Below, piece by piece: positions 1 through 8,158 of a DNA stretch of 38,100 bases. The notes under the pieces were generated by a model. The model saw nothing but the letters and a program-made list of their open reading frames with translations, ran no database searches and had not been told where the DNA came from. Made by a program: the position numbers and the translations under genes. The stretch is from an uncultured Flavobacteriaceae bacterium (GTDB lineage Bacteria; Bacteroidota; Bacteroidia; Flavobacteriales; Flavobacteriaceae), in NCBI GenBank assembly GCA_947311635.1, contig CAMZLD010000091.1, forward strand, positions 1 through 38,100, in the 5' to 3' direction. How positions within the stretch are numbered: position 1 is the first letter of the stretch; each line of letters begins with the position of its first letter.

Positions 1-1
1 A

Positions 2-397
2 GGAAAAAACTATCAAACAGGAGAAAAATCGATTCTTTTAAGACTTTTTGAAAAAAAATACATGGGAGATTTTATCGATTTTATGGAAGATTACAACGAT
101 ATCAATCTCGCAAAAAAATTCAAGCAATTACCTAAAGAAACCCAAGAAGATGTTAATTTGATCAACGCAATGCGCCATTATGATCATACCGTAAATGTAA
201 AATGGGTAATGGCACATTATAATGCAGCCAATAAATATTTAGGCGATAGTGATATTGAAGCCACAGGAGGAAGTAATTGGCAAAAATACATGCATCCAAA
301 ATACCAACGAAGAATATTTTTCCCTTTTCTTTGGAACGAAGATGAACTTAAAAACTGGGGAATTACCAATTTAGAAGGGTATAAAACAATTTCTTAG
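2..397 (+). CDS. Tryptophan 2,3-dioxygenase family protein, C-terminal part (cut by window edge)
   Basis: The frame is open from base 2, so the gene begins outside the window and the ATG at 62 is probably internal. The visible part is about 131 residues. It contains a run of helices with HYNAANKYLGD, followed by ATGGSNWQKYM and QRRIFFPFLW. The (T)GGS(x)W motif just after a helix matches the substrate/haem-side loop of the tryptophan 2,3-dioxygenase family (haem enzymes that open the indole ring of tryptophan to N-formylkynurenine). The flavobacterial members are divergent, so substrate is an inference. From memory, this gene is often followed in Flavobacteriaceae by DUF3108 and M23 genes, as here. 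The family is called from motif memory only, and without the N-terminal half the haem histidine cannot be assigned. Confidence 0.7.
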   Translation, partial: GKNYQTGEKSILLRLFEKKYMGDFIDFMEDYNDINLAKKFKQLPKETQEDVNLINAMRHYDHTVNVKWVMAHYNAANKYLGDSDIEATGGSNWQKYMHPKYQRRIFFPFLWNEDELKNWGITNLEGYKTIS

Positions 398-485
398 AAA
401 ACACTTAAAGTTTCCAAAAAAAGAATTGTTATTTTTTTGGAACAGTAATTGTAATGTGATAAGTACAATACAAACTCAAATTAAA

Positions 486-1259
486 ATGATAAAAAGATTA
501 TTATATATTTTCATACTACTAATTAGTGTTAGTGCTTTTTCGCAAGCAAATAAAAATGCTTTTAAGCAAGGAGAATGGCTTAAATTCGACCTTAGTTATA
601 GTGGGTTTTTAAAAGCAGGAGAAGCTACTCTCTCTGTAAACGAAACCACAAACCAAGGAAAAGCAGCATATCATGTTATAGGAAAAGGGAAGACTACCGG
701 AATGATTAAATGGTTTTTTGCAGTAAAAGATAATTATCAAACCTATTTTTATAAAGAAAACTTGAAGCCTTATAAATTTATTAGAAAAATAGATGAAGGA
801 GGTTATAAGAAAAATAAAGAAATTCATTTTGATCATGAATCAAAAACAGCTTTAGTTATAGATCACAAGAATAATACAAAAAAGTCTTATAAAATAAAAG
901 ATATCCAAGATATGTTGTCGTCATTATATTATTTAAGAGGGCAAGATTTTAGTAACTACAAAAACGGTGATGCTGTTAAAATGAAACTTTTTTTTGATGG
1001 AGAAATGTTTGACTTTAAACTAAAACTTTTAGGGAGAGAGACGATAAAAACCAAGTTCGGAAAAGTAAAAACTTTAAGATTTAGACCTTATGTACAAGCA
1101 GGTAGAGTTTTTAAAGAACAAGAAAGTTTAACAGTTTGGGTGTCTGATGATGAAAATAAAATACCTTTAAAAATTAAAGCTTCTCTAGCAGTAGGCTCTT
1201 TAAATGCAAAACTTGTAGGCTATAAAGGATTAGCAAACCCTTTTAACATAATTTATTAA
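486..1259 (+). CDS. DUF3108 domain-containing exported protein
   Basis: The protein is 257 residues from the ATG at 486. A longer frame opens at 426 but would put 20 polar residues before a clear signal peptide (MIKRLL, hydrophobic core, cleavage near SAFSQA), so 486 is preferred. The mature part starts with a GEWLKFDLSYSGFLKAGEA segment and runs as a series of beta-strands to the end, the pattern of DUF3108, a periplasmic beta-barrel-like domain of unknown function in Bacteroidota and Proteobacteria. No catalytic residues are evident. It lies 88 bases after the dioxygenase-like gene and 56 bases before the M23 peptidase; the pairing with an M23 peptidase suggests an envelope role, but this is inference. 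Confidence 0.8.
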   Translation: MIKRLLYIFILLISVSAFSQANKNAFKQGEWLKFDLSYSGFLKAGEATLSVNETTNQGKAAYHVIGKGKTTGMIKWFFAVKDNYQTYFYKENLKPYKFIRKIDEGGYKKNKEIHFDHESKTALVIDHKNNTKKSYKIKDIQDMLSSLYYLRGQDFSNYKNGDAVKMKLFFDGEMFDFKLKLLGRETIKTKFGKVKTLRFRPYVQAGRVFKEQESLTVWVSDDENKIPLKIKASLAVGSLNAKLVGYKGLANPFNIIY

Positions 1260-1315
1260 AATTAAATTGTAATTTTACATTTCGAAATAATTTACACTAT
1301 TAAAGAAATGTAATC

Positions 1316-2578
1316 TTGAAAAGAATAATCCCCTTTTTTCTACTATTAATTACCCTATCTTGTAAAGAAGAAAAAAAACCCATTATACCAGATAGTTTTC
1401 TTCCGAAAAAAACAAATACAGAATTTGGTTATTTGTTAGATGATTTTAATGTCATAAAAGACACAATTAGATCTGGCGAAAACTTTGGAGAGATTTTAGA
1501 CAGAAATCATGTAAGCTATGCGCAAATAAACAAGATTGTTACAGCTATTAAAGACACTTTTGATGTAAGAAGACTAAGAGCAGGAAAACCCTACACCATT
1601 CTTGCAAGTAAAGATTCTTTACAAAAAGCACAAGTATTTATTTATCAAAAAAACATTATTGATTTTGTAGTCATAGATTTTAAAGATACTATAGTACAAG
1701 CGTCTGTCAATAAAAAAGAAGTACAGACAGTTGTTAAAACAGCTTCTGGTGTTATTCAGACGTCACTTTCAGAAGCCATAGACAAACAAGGGCTTAATTA
1801 TATATTAGCACATGAGCTGTCAGATATATACGCATGGACCATTGATTTTTTTCATTTACAAAAGCAAGACAAGTTTAAAATCATTTACGAACAGCGTTAT
1901 ATTAACGATACTCTTCCCGCAGGGATTGGAGAGATAAAAGCCGTTTATTTTGAGCACAATAAAGAGCCATTTTACGCCTTTAATTACATTGCAGATTCTA
2001 TAAAAGGTATTCCAGATTATTTTGATGATCATGCAAAAACACTTCGGAAAAAGTTTTTAAAAGCACCCTTAAAATTTAGTAGAATTTCTTCAAGATACAA
2101 CCCAAACAGAAGAATAAAATATTATGGATATAAAAAACGACCACATCTAGGAACCGACTTTGCAGCTCCATTAGGCACGCCCATACTTGCAACAGCAAAT
2201 GGTACTGTAGTTGAATCAACACGTAGAGGCGGTAATGGGAAGTTTGTAAAAATTAAACATAACGGTACTTATACAACCCAATACTTGCACATGAAAAAGC
2301 AAGCTGTAAAAAAAGGTGATTTTGTGAAACAAGGAGATGTTATTGGATGGATAGGAATGACAGGTAATTCTGGTGGTCCACATGTGTGCTATCGTTTTTG
2401 GAAAAATGGCAAGCAAGTAGATCCTTTTAAAGAAAAATTACCAGAAGCAAAACCTTTAAATGATAGTATAAAAAAGCAATATTTAGAATATATCAAGCCA
2501 GTTAAAAAGGCAATAGACGCTATTACTTACCCACTAGAAGAAGTTCCTTTTCAAGAAGATAACAATTTACCTATCTAA
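1316..2578 (+). CDS. M23 family metallopeptidase lipoprotein (peptidoglycan hydrolase-like)
   Basis: The protein is 420 residues and starts with TTG at 1316; the nearby ATG at 1308 is out of frame and stops at once. The N-terminus is a lipoprotein signal with lipobox LSC (Cys16), so it should be anchored to a periplasmic or outer-membrane face. Residues about 50-130 form a LysM/OapA-like module seen in M23 peptidases, and the LytM/M23 domain runs from about 275 to 372. The zinc motif HxxxD is present (H277, D281), as is the conserved H325. The final HxH motif instead reads H356-V-C358. In LytM-type enzymes the second His of HxH binds zinc, so here Cys358 would have to replace it. My recollection is that this H-x-C form occurs in other Bacteroidota, so it may be a lineage variant. 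A cell-wall endopeptidase or a scaffold role are both possible. Confidence 0.88.
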   Translation: MKRIIPFFLLLITLSCKEEKKPIIPDSFLPKKTNTEFGYLLDDFNVIKDTIRSGENFGEILDRNHVSYAQINKIVTAIKDTFDVRRLRAGKPYTILASKDSLQKAQVFIYQKNIIDFVVIDFKDTIVQASVNKKEVQTVVKTASGVIQTSLSEAIDKQGLNYILAHELSDIYAWTIDFFHLQKQDKFKIIYEQRYINDTLPAGIGEIKAVYFEHNKEPFYAFNYIADSIKGIPDYFDDHAKTLRKKFLKAPLKFSRISSRYNPNRRIKYYGYKKRPHLGTDFAAPLGTPILATANGTVVESTRRGGNGKFVKIKHNGTYTTQYLHMKKQAVKKGDFVKQGDVIGWIGMTGNSGGPHVCYRFWKNGKQVDPFKEKLPEAKPLNDSIKKQYLEYIKPVKKAIDAITYPLEEVPFQEDNNLPI

Positions 2579-2606
2579 ATAGACAAAACAGCATTTTTGT
2601 TAATAA

Positions 2607-2696
2607 TATGTTAACATATAATAAGTTAACAGCGTTTTAGGATTGCCCCTTTTTATTATTTTTGAATATTCTTAATATTATGTTAACTCTTAACAT
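2607..2696. promoter_or_regulatory. Two TTAACAT dyads upstream of the TonB-dependent receptor operon
   Basis: A 12-base perfect palindrome, TATGTTAACATA, lies at 2607-2618. A second inverted repeat, ATGTTAA-CTC-TTAACAT, lies at 2680-2696, and a further GTTAAC is at 2625-2630. They bracket the candidate -7 box at 2657-2664, so one dyad would sit upstream of the promoter and the other just downstream of the start of transcription. This arrangement suits an operator for the receptor-lipoprotein operon. The region is very AT-rich, so chance is not excluded, and the cognate regulator is unknown. Confidence 0.35.
2657..2664 (+). promoter_or_regulatory. Candidate -7 promoter element (TATTTTTG) for the TonB-dependent receptor operon
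   Basis: The box matches the Bacteroidota consensus TAnnTTTG and lies 100 bases before the receptor ATG in a 186-base gap. No TTG is seen at the expected distance upstream, so the call rests on the -7 box alone. Confidence 0.35.
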
Positions 2697-2764
2697 TAAA
2701 TTAAACTAAGAATAAAATTTTAATAGCATTTTTGCAAAATATTTATAAACTTTAATTTTTAATA

Positions 2765-5335
2765 ATGAAACACTTAAAAAATTTATTTTTGGTAGCCATG
2801 TTTATCGTAACATCTGCCATGTTTTCACAAGGAACAATTACAGGTACTGTAATGGATGTTGATGGTCCGTTGCCAGGTGCAGATGTTATTGTAATGGGAA
2901 CAACCAAAGGAGCGTCAACAGATTTTGATGGTAACTTTTCTGTAGACGTACCAAGTAATACAGGTAATTTACAAGTTTCTTTTGTAGGTTATACAAAAAA
3001 AACAATTCCGTTTACACTTAAAAACGGACAATTAAACATTGGTTCTATTTTGTTAGATGCTGATGGTGAAGCAATAAGTGATATTGTTTTAACTGCTACA
3101 TCTTTTGCGATTGACAGAAAAACACCTGTAGCTGTTTCCACAGTAAAAGCTGCTGTGATAGAAGATAAATTAGGAACGCAAGAATTTCCTGAAATATTAA
3201 AATCAACTCCTGGAGTTTATGCAACAAAATCTGGTGGAGGTTTTGGTGATGGAAGATTAAACTTAAGAGGGTTTAATTCAGAAAATGTTGCTGTAATGAT
3301 AAATGGAGTTCCCGTAAATGATATGGAGAACGGACGTGTATATTGGTCTAACTGGGCTGGATTGTCAGATGTAACCTCTGCAATGCAAGTACAAAGAGGT
3401 TTAGGGGCATCTAAAGTGGCTGTACCGTCAATTGGTGGAACAATCAACATTTTGTCTAAAACAACAGATGTTAATAAAGGCGGAAGTGTAAGAGCTACTG
3501 TAGGAACCGATGGTTATTTAAAATACGGAGCAACTTTGTCAACAGGGTTACTAGATAATGGTTTTGCTGTAACTGTTTCTGCTGCAAAAACACAAGGAGA
3601 CGGTTATGTTGATGGAACACAGTTTGTAGGGTATAATTATTTTATAAACATATCAAATCAAATTAATGACGCTCATAAATTATCTATAACTTCATTTGGA
3701 GCACCACAAAGACACGGGCAAAGACAAAACAGAAGTTTAATATCTACTTATAGAAATTCTGAAAGTGGAATAAGATTTAATCCTGATTGGGGTTATAAAA
3801 ATGGTCAAGTTGTTCATGTAGAAGATAACTTTTATCATAAATCTCAGACTTCATTAAATCACGAATGGACAATTTCGGACAAATCTTTATTGTCTACTGC
3901 ACTTTATGTATCTTGGGGTACTGGTGGAGGTGGCGGTACAGCTGGCTCTAACAGAGGTTTGTTTAATAATAGAATTGGTGGTTTTGACCAACCAATAGAT
4001 TTAGATAATATTGTTTCAATAAATAGAGCTAATGGAGCTTTAGGTTCAGAAGCTATTCTAAGAGCATCAAGGAATGATCATAATTGGTATGGTGCTTTAT
4101 CAACTTATAAAACAGCGTTAACAGAAAATGTTGATTTTTTAGCGGGTCTTGATTTAAGATCATATACAGGCTCTCACTTTAGAGAAGTAACAGATTTGTT
4201 AGGAGGAGATTATTTCTTAGATAATAGTGACGTAAACAACCCTAATGTTGCTTTAAATGTTGGTGATAAATTTGCTTATAATAATGATGGCAATGTAGGT
4301 TGGCAAGGATTTTTTATGCAAGCAGAATATGACAAAGAAAAATTAGCAGCCTTTATTTCTGCCTCATTCTCTAACACTTCTTACCAAAGAGTAGATTATT
4401 TTAATTATTTAGATAGTGACCCAATACAAACCACAGATAAATATAATTTTATTGGTTACGGTACTAAAGGTGGTGCAAATTATAACTTGAGTGATATTCA
4501 TAATGTTTTTGTTAATGTTGGTTATTTTGAAAAAGCCCCAGAATTTGGAGCAGTTTTTCAAAGATTTGATAATGAACATATAAATGATCAAGCAGAAAAT
4601 CAAAAAATATTTAGTACAGAGATTGGTTATGGGTTAAGAGGAGAAAAATTAGCAGCAAACATTAACTTATACAGAACAACATGGAAAGATAGAACATTTA
4701 CTAGAGGCTTAAGAGATGCAGATGGAAATGATTTTACGGCAAATATTTTAGGAGTAAATGCTTTGCATCAAGGTGTAGAATTTGATTTTACATTCAAAGC
4801 TTCTGATAAACTAAAGTTTAACGGAATGCTTTCCGTTGGAGATTGGTCTTGGGATAATGACATTACTGGTACAAAAATATTTGACAATGCTCAAAATGAA
4901 ATTGCAACAATAGATTTGTTAATCAAAGGTTTAAAAGTTTCAGATGCAGCTCAAACAACTGCAGCTTTAGGGATGAATTATAAATTTTTAGAAAAATCTA
5001 GTTTTTCTATTGATTATAATTACTACGATAACTTATATGCAGATTTTGATATTTTAGGAAGTGCAAATATTGTATTTACAGGAGACCCTGCTGTTACGCC
5101 AACAAGACCTAGTGATACTTGGAAAGCTCCAAGTTATGGCTTATTCGATGTAAGTTTAAAACATGGTTTTAAAATAGGAAGTTTAGATGCTTCTGTTACA
5201 GGTAGGTTAAATAATGTTTTTGATACTGAGTATGTTTCTGATGCCTTAAACGGAACAGGCTCTAATGCAGCTACTGCATTAGTTTGGTTTGGTAGAGGAA
5301 GATCATTTAATGTTTCAACAAAAATTAAATTTTAA
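2765..5335 (+). CDS. TonB-dependent outer-membrane receptor with carboxypeptidase-regulatory-like N-terminal domain
   Basis: The protein is 856 residues with a signal peptide ending near AMFSQG. A carboxypeptidase-regulatory-like (CarboxypepD_reg) domain follows at about residues 24-100 (GTITGTVMDVDGPLPGADV). The plug domain is at about 115-235, with RGFNSENVAVMINGVPVND, and a beta-barrel fills the rest, ending in aromatic-rich GRGRSFNVSTKIKF, a typical C-terminal barrel strand. It imports a ligand using energy from TonB. No SusD-type gene follows; instead a repeat-containing lipoprotein starts 18 bases downstream and probably serves as the surface partner. The substrate is not evident. The sequence lacks the double-plug signature I would expect of a SusC glycan porin, so a metal, haem, peptide or other small ligand is equally possible. 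Confidence 0.92.
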   Translation: MKHLKNLFLVAMFIVTSAMFSQGTITGTVMDVDGPLPGADVIVMGTTKGASTDFDGNFSVDVPSNTGNLQVSFVGYTKKTIPFTLKNGQLNIGSILLDADGEAISDIVLTATSFAIDRKTPVAVSTVKAAVIEDKLGTQEFPEILKSTPGVYATKSGGGFGDGRLNLRGFNSENVAVMINGVPVNDMENGRVYWSNWAGLSDVTSAMQVQRGLGASKVAVPSIGGTINILSKTTDVNKGGSVRATVGTDGYLKYGATLSTGLLDNGFAVTVSAAKTQGDGYVDGTQFVGYNYFINISNQINDAHKLSITSFGAPQRHGQRQNRSLISTYRNSESGIRFNPDWGYKNGQVVHVEDNFYHKSQTSLNHEWTISDKSLLSTALYVSWGTGGGGGTAGSNRGLFNNRIGGFDQPIDLDNIVSINRANGALGSEAILRASRNDHNWYGALSTYKTALTENVDFLAGLDLRSYTGSHFREVTDLLGGDYFLDNSDVNNPNVALNVGDKFAYNNDGNVGWQGFFMQAEYDKEKLAAFISASFSNTSYQRVDYFNYLDSDPIQTTDKYNFIGYGTKGGANYNLSDIHNVFVNVGYFEKAPEFGAVFQRFDNEHINDQAENQKIFSTEIGYGLRGEKLAANINLYRTTWKDRTFTRGLRDADGNDFTANILGVNALHQGVEFDFTFKASDKLKFNGMLSVGDWSWDNDITGTKIFDNAQNEIATIDLLIKGLKVSDAAQTTAALGMNYKFLEKSSFSIDYNYYDNLYADFDILGSANIVFTGDPAVTPTRPSDTWKAPSYGLFDVSLKHGFKIGSLDASVTGRLNNVFDTEYVSDALNGTGSNAATALVWFGRGRSFNVSTKIKF

Positions 5336-5353
5336 TAATAAACACAAAGTAAG

Positions 5354-6436
5354 ATGAAAAAAGTATTTTATTTATTAACCGTTATAGCTTTAGTATTTAC
5401 TAGCTGTAACCCAATGGAAGAGATCTATACAGAAATAGACGCTCAAGAAGAAGCTATTATTGGTGACATTGTTTTTACAATGGAAACTGCCGACTACGAA
5501 AGAACAGGTGATGCAGATGTAGAAACGAACGAAGCCTTTATGTCTTATGCACAAGCAGAAATGTTAATTCCAGCTGTTTTAGCAGACAAATACCCAGTTT
5601 GGGGTAAAGGATCATCTGCTATTGTAACCTTTGCTTACGATAGACTTAATTCTGTAATTAATGAAGTTGCTTACGAAGTAACAAACGATGATTATACTGT
5701 TTTATTAGGAAATTCATTTCCAAATTTTGGAAGAAATCATACAGAAGAAGCCAAAGCATTTTTAAAGATTAAGTATCCTGATGCAGTACGTGGAGATTTG
5801 GTTGAATTAACTTACAAATACTATAATGGTGGTATTAATAATGTTGTAGCAAAATTTGTATATACAGATGAATGGTTAGCACCACAAGAATTAGTTAGTG
5901 CAGATTATACAGCAATGGGACAGAGATACCCTAATTTTAGTAATTTTGATGATGCAGCGTTTAAAATTGGTGTATATCTAGGTACATTACCAGAAAACAC
6001 CTATGCTCAAGCAGGAGATATTAAGAATATTCTTTACACTTATACCTATATAGACGCAGCTATGCTTAGACAATTTGAAGACGTAATAACTTCTTACACA
6101 TATGATGGAGCTCAATGGAATACAATACCAAACACAATCAAATTTGGTCATAATGGTACTGTTTGGGAAAAAGACAATACCATTAAGTATACTTTAACAA
6201 ATGATGATTATGCTTTGATTGGAAATGATAGGTATAATAATTTTGATGTAAGAGTAGGTAGTGATGATGAAACTGTTGAAGCTCGTTTAGCTAAAATAAA
6301 CACAATTTTGTTAAATAACTTCCCAGCAGATGCAGAAGGACAAAAGTATATTGTATCTTATAATATATATAATGGATCTAGTGCAGTTTGGACTATGGAT
6401 GTAATAAAAGTAGGGTCAGAATACGTTTTGCAATAG
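5354..6436 (+). CDS. Hypothetical lipoprotein with four internal repeats, partner of the upstream receptor
   Basis: The protein is 360 residues with a lipoprotein signal (lipobox TSC, Cys18). The mature part is built from four related units of roughly 65-95 residues. Each opens with a strand, then a Asp-Tyr pair (residues 47-48, 113-114, 184-185, 285-286). Units 2 to 4 then read as a G-N/Q-x-x-(F/Y)-x-N-F turn, a helix ending at a FP/YP/LP step, and a strand with YxxYNG or YTYTY. Unit 1 is the most diverged. The spacing to the receptor gene is 18 bases, and a rho-independent terminator follows, so the two form an operon. I do not recognise the family. By position it could be a surface ligand-binding lipoprotein of the receptor, which is inference from context only. 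Confidence 0.85.
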   Translation: MKKVFYLLTVIALVFTSCNPMEEIYTEIDAQEEAIIGDIVFTMETADYERTGDADVETNEAFMSYAQAEMLIPAVLADKYPVWGKGSSAIVTFAYDRLNSVINEVAYEVTNDDYTVLLGNSFPNFGRNHTEEAKAFLKIKYPDAVRGDLVELTYKYYNGGINNVVAKFVYTDEWLAPQELVSADYTAMGQRYPNFSNFDDAAFKIGVYLGTLPENTYAQAGDIKNILYTYTYIDAAMLRQFEDVITSYTYDGAQWNTIPNTIKFGHNGTVWEKDNTIKYTLTNDDYALIGNDRYNNFDVRVGSDDETVEARLAKINTILLNNFPADAEGQKYIVSYNIYNGSSAVWTMDVIKVGSEYVLQ

Positions 6437-6461
6437 CAACTAAAATTTTTGATAAATTTCT

Positions 6462-6490
6462 AAAACCCCGCAATTTTGCGGGGTTTTTTT
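6462..6490 (+). terminator. Rho-independent terminator after the receptor-lipoprotein operon
   Basis: A 12-base-pair stem with a GC core (CCCCGC/GCGGGG) and a 2-base loop is followed by a run of T ending at 6490. It lies 25 bases after the lipoprotein stop. The A-tract on the left arm gives partial symmetry. Confidence 0.9.
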
Positions 6491-6504
6491 GGTTAAAAAA
6501 TCAC

Positions 6505-6512
6505 TACATTTG
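6505..6512 (+). promoter_or_regulatory. Candidate -7 promoter element (TACATTTG) for the small membrane protein gene
   Basis: The box matches TAnnTTTG and lies 23 bases before the ATG at 6536, just after the terminator of the previous operon. No TTG is found at the best distance upstream. Confidence 0.45.
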
Positions 6513-6535
6513 TCAACAATCTAAAACAACAACTT

Positions 6536-6973
6536 ATGGAGATATTTAAAACCATACATTCGTATTGGGCATATATTGTATTAGCAATTGTGATTTTTGC
6601 AGTTGTAAACGCATTAAAAGGAATGTTAACAAAAAAAGACTTTCAAGAAACAGACTTAAGAATTTCATTATTCGCACTCATAGTTTCACATTTACAGTTA
6701 TTAATTGGCTTAGCGTGGTATTTTATGAGCCCAGTTTATAAAAGTATGAAAGCTTCCGGAATGGGAGAAGCCATGAAAAACGCAGACGTTAGACTACTTT
6801 CTGTAGAACATCCTTTAACAATGATTTTTGCAATTATATTAATAACGATAGGCTTTTCTAGACATAAGAAAAAAACAACCAGCAAAGAAAAATTCAATAC
6901 AATATTCCTTTTCTACGGAATAGCACTCATACTAATACTCGTAAAAATACCTTGGACCAACTGGTTTTCGTAA
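6536..6973 (+). CDS. Four-helix integral membrane protein of unknown function
   Basis: The protein is 145 residues with four predicted transmembrane segments at about 11-29, 43-63, 91-108 and 120-137. Histidines sit near or inside the helices: H8 in IHSYWAY, H52 in VSHLQLL and H92 in VEHPLTM. The conserved-looking HLQLLIGLAWYF and EHPLTMIFAI segments resemble small cytochrome b-like or CopD-like bundles, so haem or metal binding is possible, but I cannot assign a family. It has its own candidate promoter and lies 102 bases upstream of rplU; the intervening promoter suggests that rplU is transcribed separately. Confidence 0.75.
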   Translation: MEIFKTIHSYWAYIVLAIVIFAVVNALKGMLTKKDFQETDLRISLFALIVSHLQLLIGLAWYFMSPVYKSMKASGMGEAMKNADVRLLSVEHPLTMIFAIILITIGFSRHKKKTTSKEKFNTIFLFYGIALILILVKIPWTNWFS

Positions 6974-7009
6974 AAAGCAATTCTTTTTTAAGGAAAGCGG
7001 TCAAGAATA

Positions 7010-7039
7010 TTGTTTTTAGTAAAAAAAACAATATATTTG
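7010..7039 (+). promoter_or_regulatory. Near-consensus flavobacterial promoter for rplU-rpmA
   Basis: TTG at 7010-7012 is followed after 19 bases by TATATTTG at 7032-7039, which fits the Bacteroidota pattern (TTG at -33, TAnnTTTG at -7). It lies 36 bases upstream of the rplU ATG. This is the best complete promoter match in the window, as expected for ribosomal protein genes. Confidence 0.65.
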
Positions 7040-7075
7040 CACTCATTTTTAATTAAGCGAAAAACAATAAACATT

Positions 7076-7798
7076 ATGTACGCAATTGTAGAGATAGCAG
7101 GGCAGCAGTTTAAAGTAGCAAAAGATCAAAAGGTATTTGTTCATCGTTTACAACAAGAAGAAGGGTCAAAAGTAACATTTGACAAAGTTCTTCTTTTGGA
7201 CGACGGAAAAGTAACTATTGGCGCCCCAGCTATAAAAGGAGCAGCAGTGACTGCCAAAATTTTAAGTCACCTAAAAGGTGATAAAGTAATCGTTTTCAAG
7301 AAAAAACGAAGAAAAGGATATCGTGTAAAAAACGGACACCGTCAGTCGTTTACCCAAATCCAAATAGAGAGTGTTGTAGCAACAGGAGCAAAAACTTCTA
7401 CGAAAGCAGCACCAAAAGCAAAAGAAGCTCCTAAAAAGGAAGCTCCTAAAGCGGAAGTTGAAAAAACAGCAACAAAAAAGAAAGAAGCTAATAAAGTAGA
7501 AAAAGTAGTCGCTAAGAAAACAGCAACTAAAAAAACTACACCAAAAGCAGATGATCTAAAGAAAGTAGAAGGAATTGGACCTAAAATTGCAGAACACTTT
7601 AACAATGCAGGTATTTTTACTTTTGAAGAGTTAGCAAATACAGAAGTTAGCAAATTACAAGAAATTTTAACGGCTGCCGGACCAAGATATAAAATGCACA
7701 ACCCAGGTTCATGGCCTAAACAAGCAAAAATGGCTGCTGATGGAAAATGGGATGAATTAAAAGAGTGGCAAGACGCTCACGATAAAGGATTAGAATAA
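7076..7798 (+). CDS. rplU: 50S ribosomal protein L21 with C-terminal Lys/Ala linker and HhH domain
   Basis: The protein is 240 residues from the ATG at 7076; a longer TTG-started frame from 7010 runs through the promoter and is rejected. Residues 1-103 are a complete L21 ([14 protein letters not shown] at the start, [17 protein letters not shown] in the rRNA-binding end). Ordinary bacterial L21 is about 100 residues and stops here. Residues 104-157 are a Lys/Ala/Pro-rich linker. Residues 158-240 begin with [17 protein letters not shown], a helix-hairpin-helix motif, followed by [16 protein letters not shown] and a W-rich tail. The HhH module normally binds nucleic acid without sequence specificity. 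This extension is familiar to me from other Flavobacteriia. It is cotranscribed with rpmA 21 bases downstream. What the extension does on the ribosome is unknown. Confidence 0.96.
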   Translation: MYAIVEIAGQQFKVAKDQKVFVHRLQQEEGSKVTFDKVLLLDDGKVTIGAPAIKGAAVTAKILSHLKGDKVIVFKKKRRKGYRVKNGHRQSFTQIQIESVVATGAKTSTKAAPKAKEAPKKEAPKAEVEKTATKKKEANKVEKVVAKKTATKKTTPKADDLKKVEGIGPKIAEHFNNAGIFTFEELANTEVSKLQEILTAAGPRYKMHNPGSWPKQAKMAADGKWDELKEWQDAHDKGLE

Positions 7799-7819
7799 TA
7801 ATATTAAAACTATAAAATT

Positions 7820-8080
7820 ATGGCACATAAAAAAGGTGTTGGTAGTTCGAAAAATGGTAGAGAATCAGAATCGAAACGTTTAGGAGTTAAAATTTTTGGT
7901 GGACAAGCTGCAATAGCAGGAAACATTATCATCCGTCAAAGAGGAACAACACATTACCCAGGAACCAACGTTTACATGGGGAAAGACCATACTTTACATG
8001 CTAAAGTAGATGGAATTGTAAAATTTCAAAAGAAAAGAGATAACAGATCATACGTTTCTATTGAGCCATTTGAAGCTTAA
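7820..8080 (+). CDS. rpmA: 50S ribosomal protein L27
   Basis: The protein is 86 residues, the usual length for L27. The N-terminus [24 protein letters not shown] is the classical flexible tail that reaches the peptidyl-transferase centre, and the [20 protein letters not shown] segment is diagnostic. The N-terminus shows no cleavable extension of the Firmicutes type. It follows rplU in the standard rplU-rpmA order and is closed by a strong terminator 20 bases downstream. Confidence 0.98.
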   Translation: MAHKKGVGSSKNGRESESKRLGVKIFGGQAAIAGNIIIRQRGTTHYPGTNVYMGKDHTLHAKVDGIVKFQKKRDNRSYVSIEPFEA

Positions 8081-8100
8081 GAAATCAAGATTTATAATAA

Positions 8101-8132
8101 AAACTCCCAAACAAAAGTTTGGGAGTTTTTTT
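8101..8132 (+). terminator. Rho-independent terminator after rplU-rpmA
   Basis: An 11-base-pair stem (8102-8112 with 8117-8127) with AAAA loop and CUCCC/GGGAG core is followed by seven T residues. It is placed 20 bases after the rpmA stop. Confidence 0.92.
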
Positions 8133-8144
8133 GTGTTGTTTTGT

Positions 8145-8152
8145 TACCTTTG
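8145..8152 (+). promoter_or_regulatory. Candidate -7 promoter element (TACCTTTG) for waaA
   Basis: The box matches TAnnTTTG and ends only 6 bases before the waaA ATG at 8159. A TTG at 8119-8121, inside the terminator stem, is 23 bases upstream. If used, the transcript would have almost no leader. Confidence 0.45.
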
Positions 8153-8158
8153 TAATTC

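Noticed and set aside
7010-7075. Longer rplU frame starting at TTG 7010
   Set aside because: It adds 22 residues before MYAIVE and contains the promoter, while L21 normally starts at this Met.
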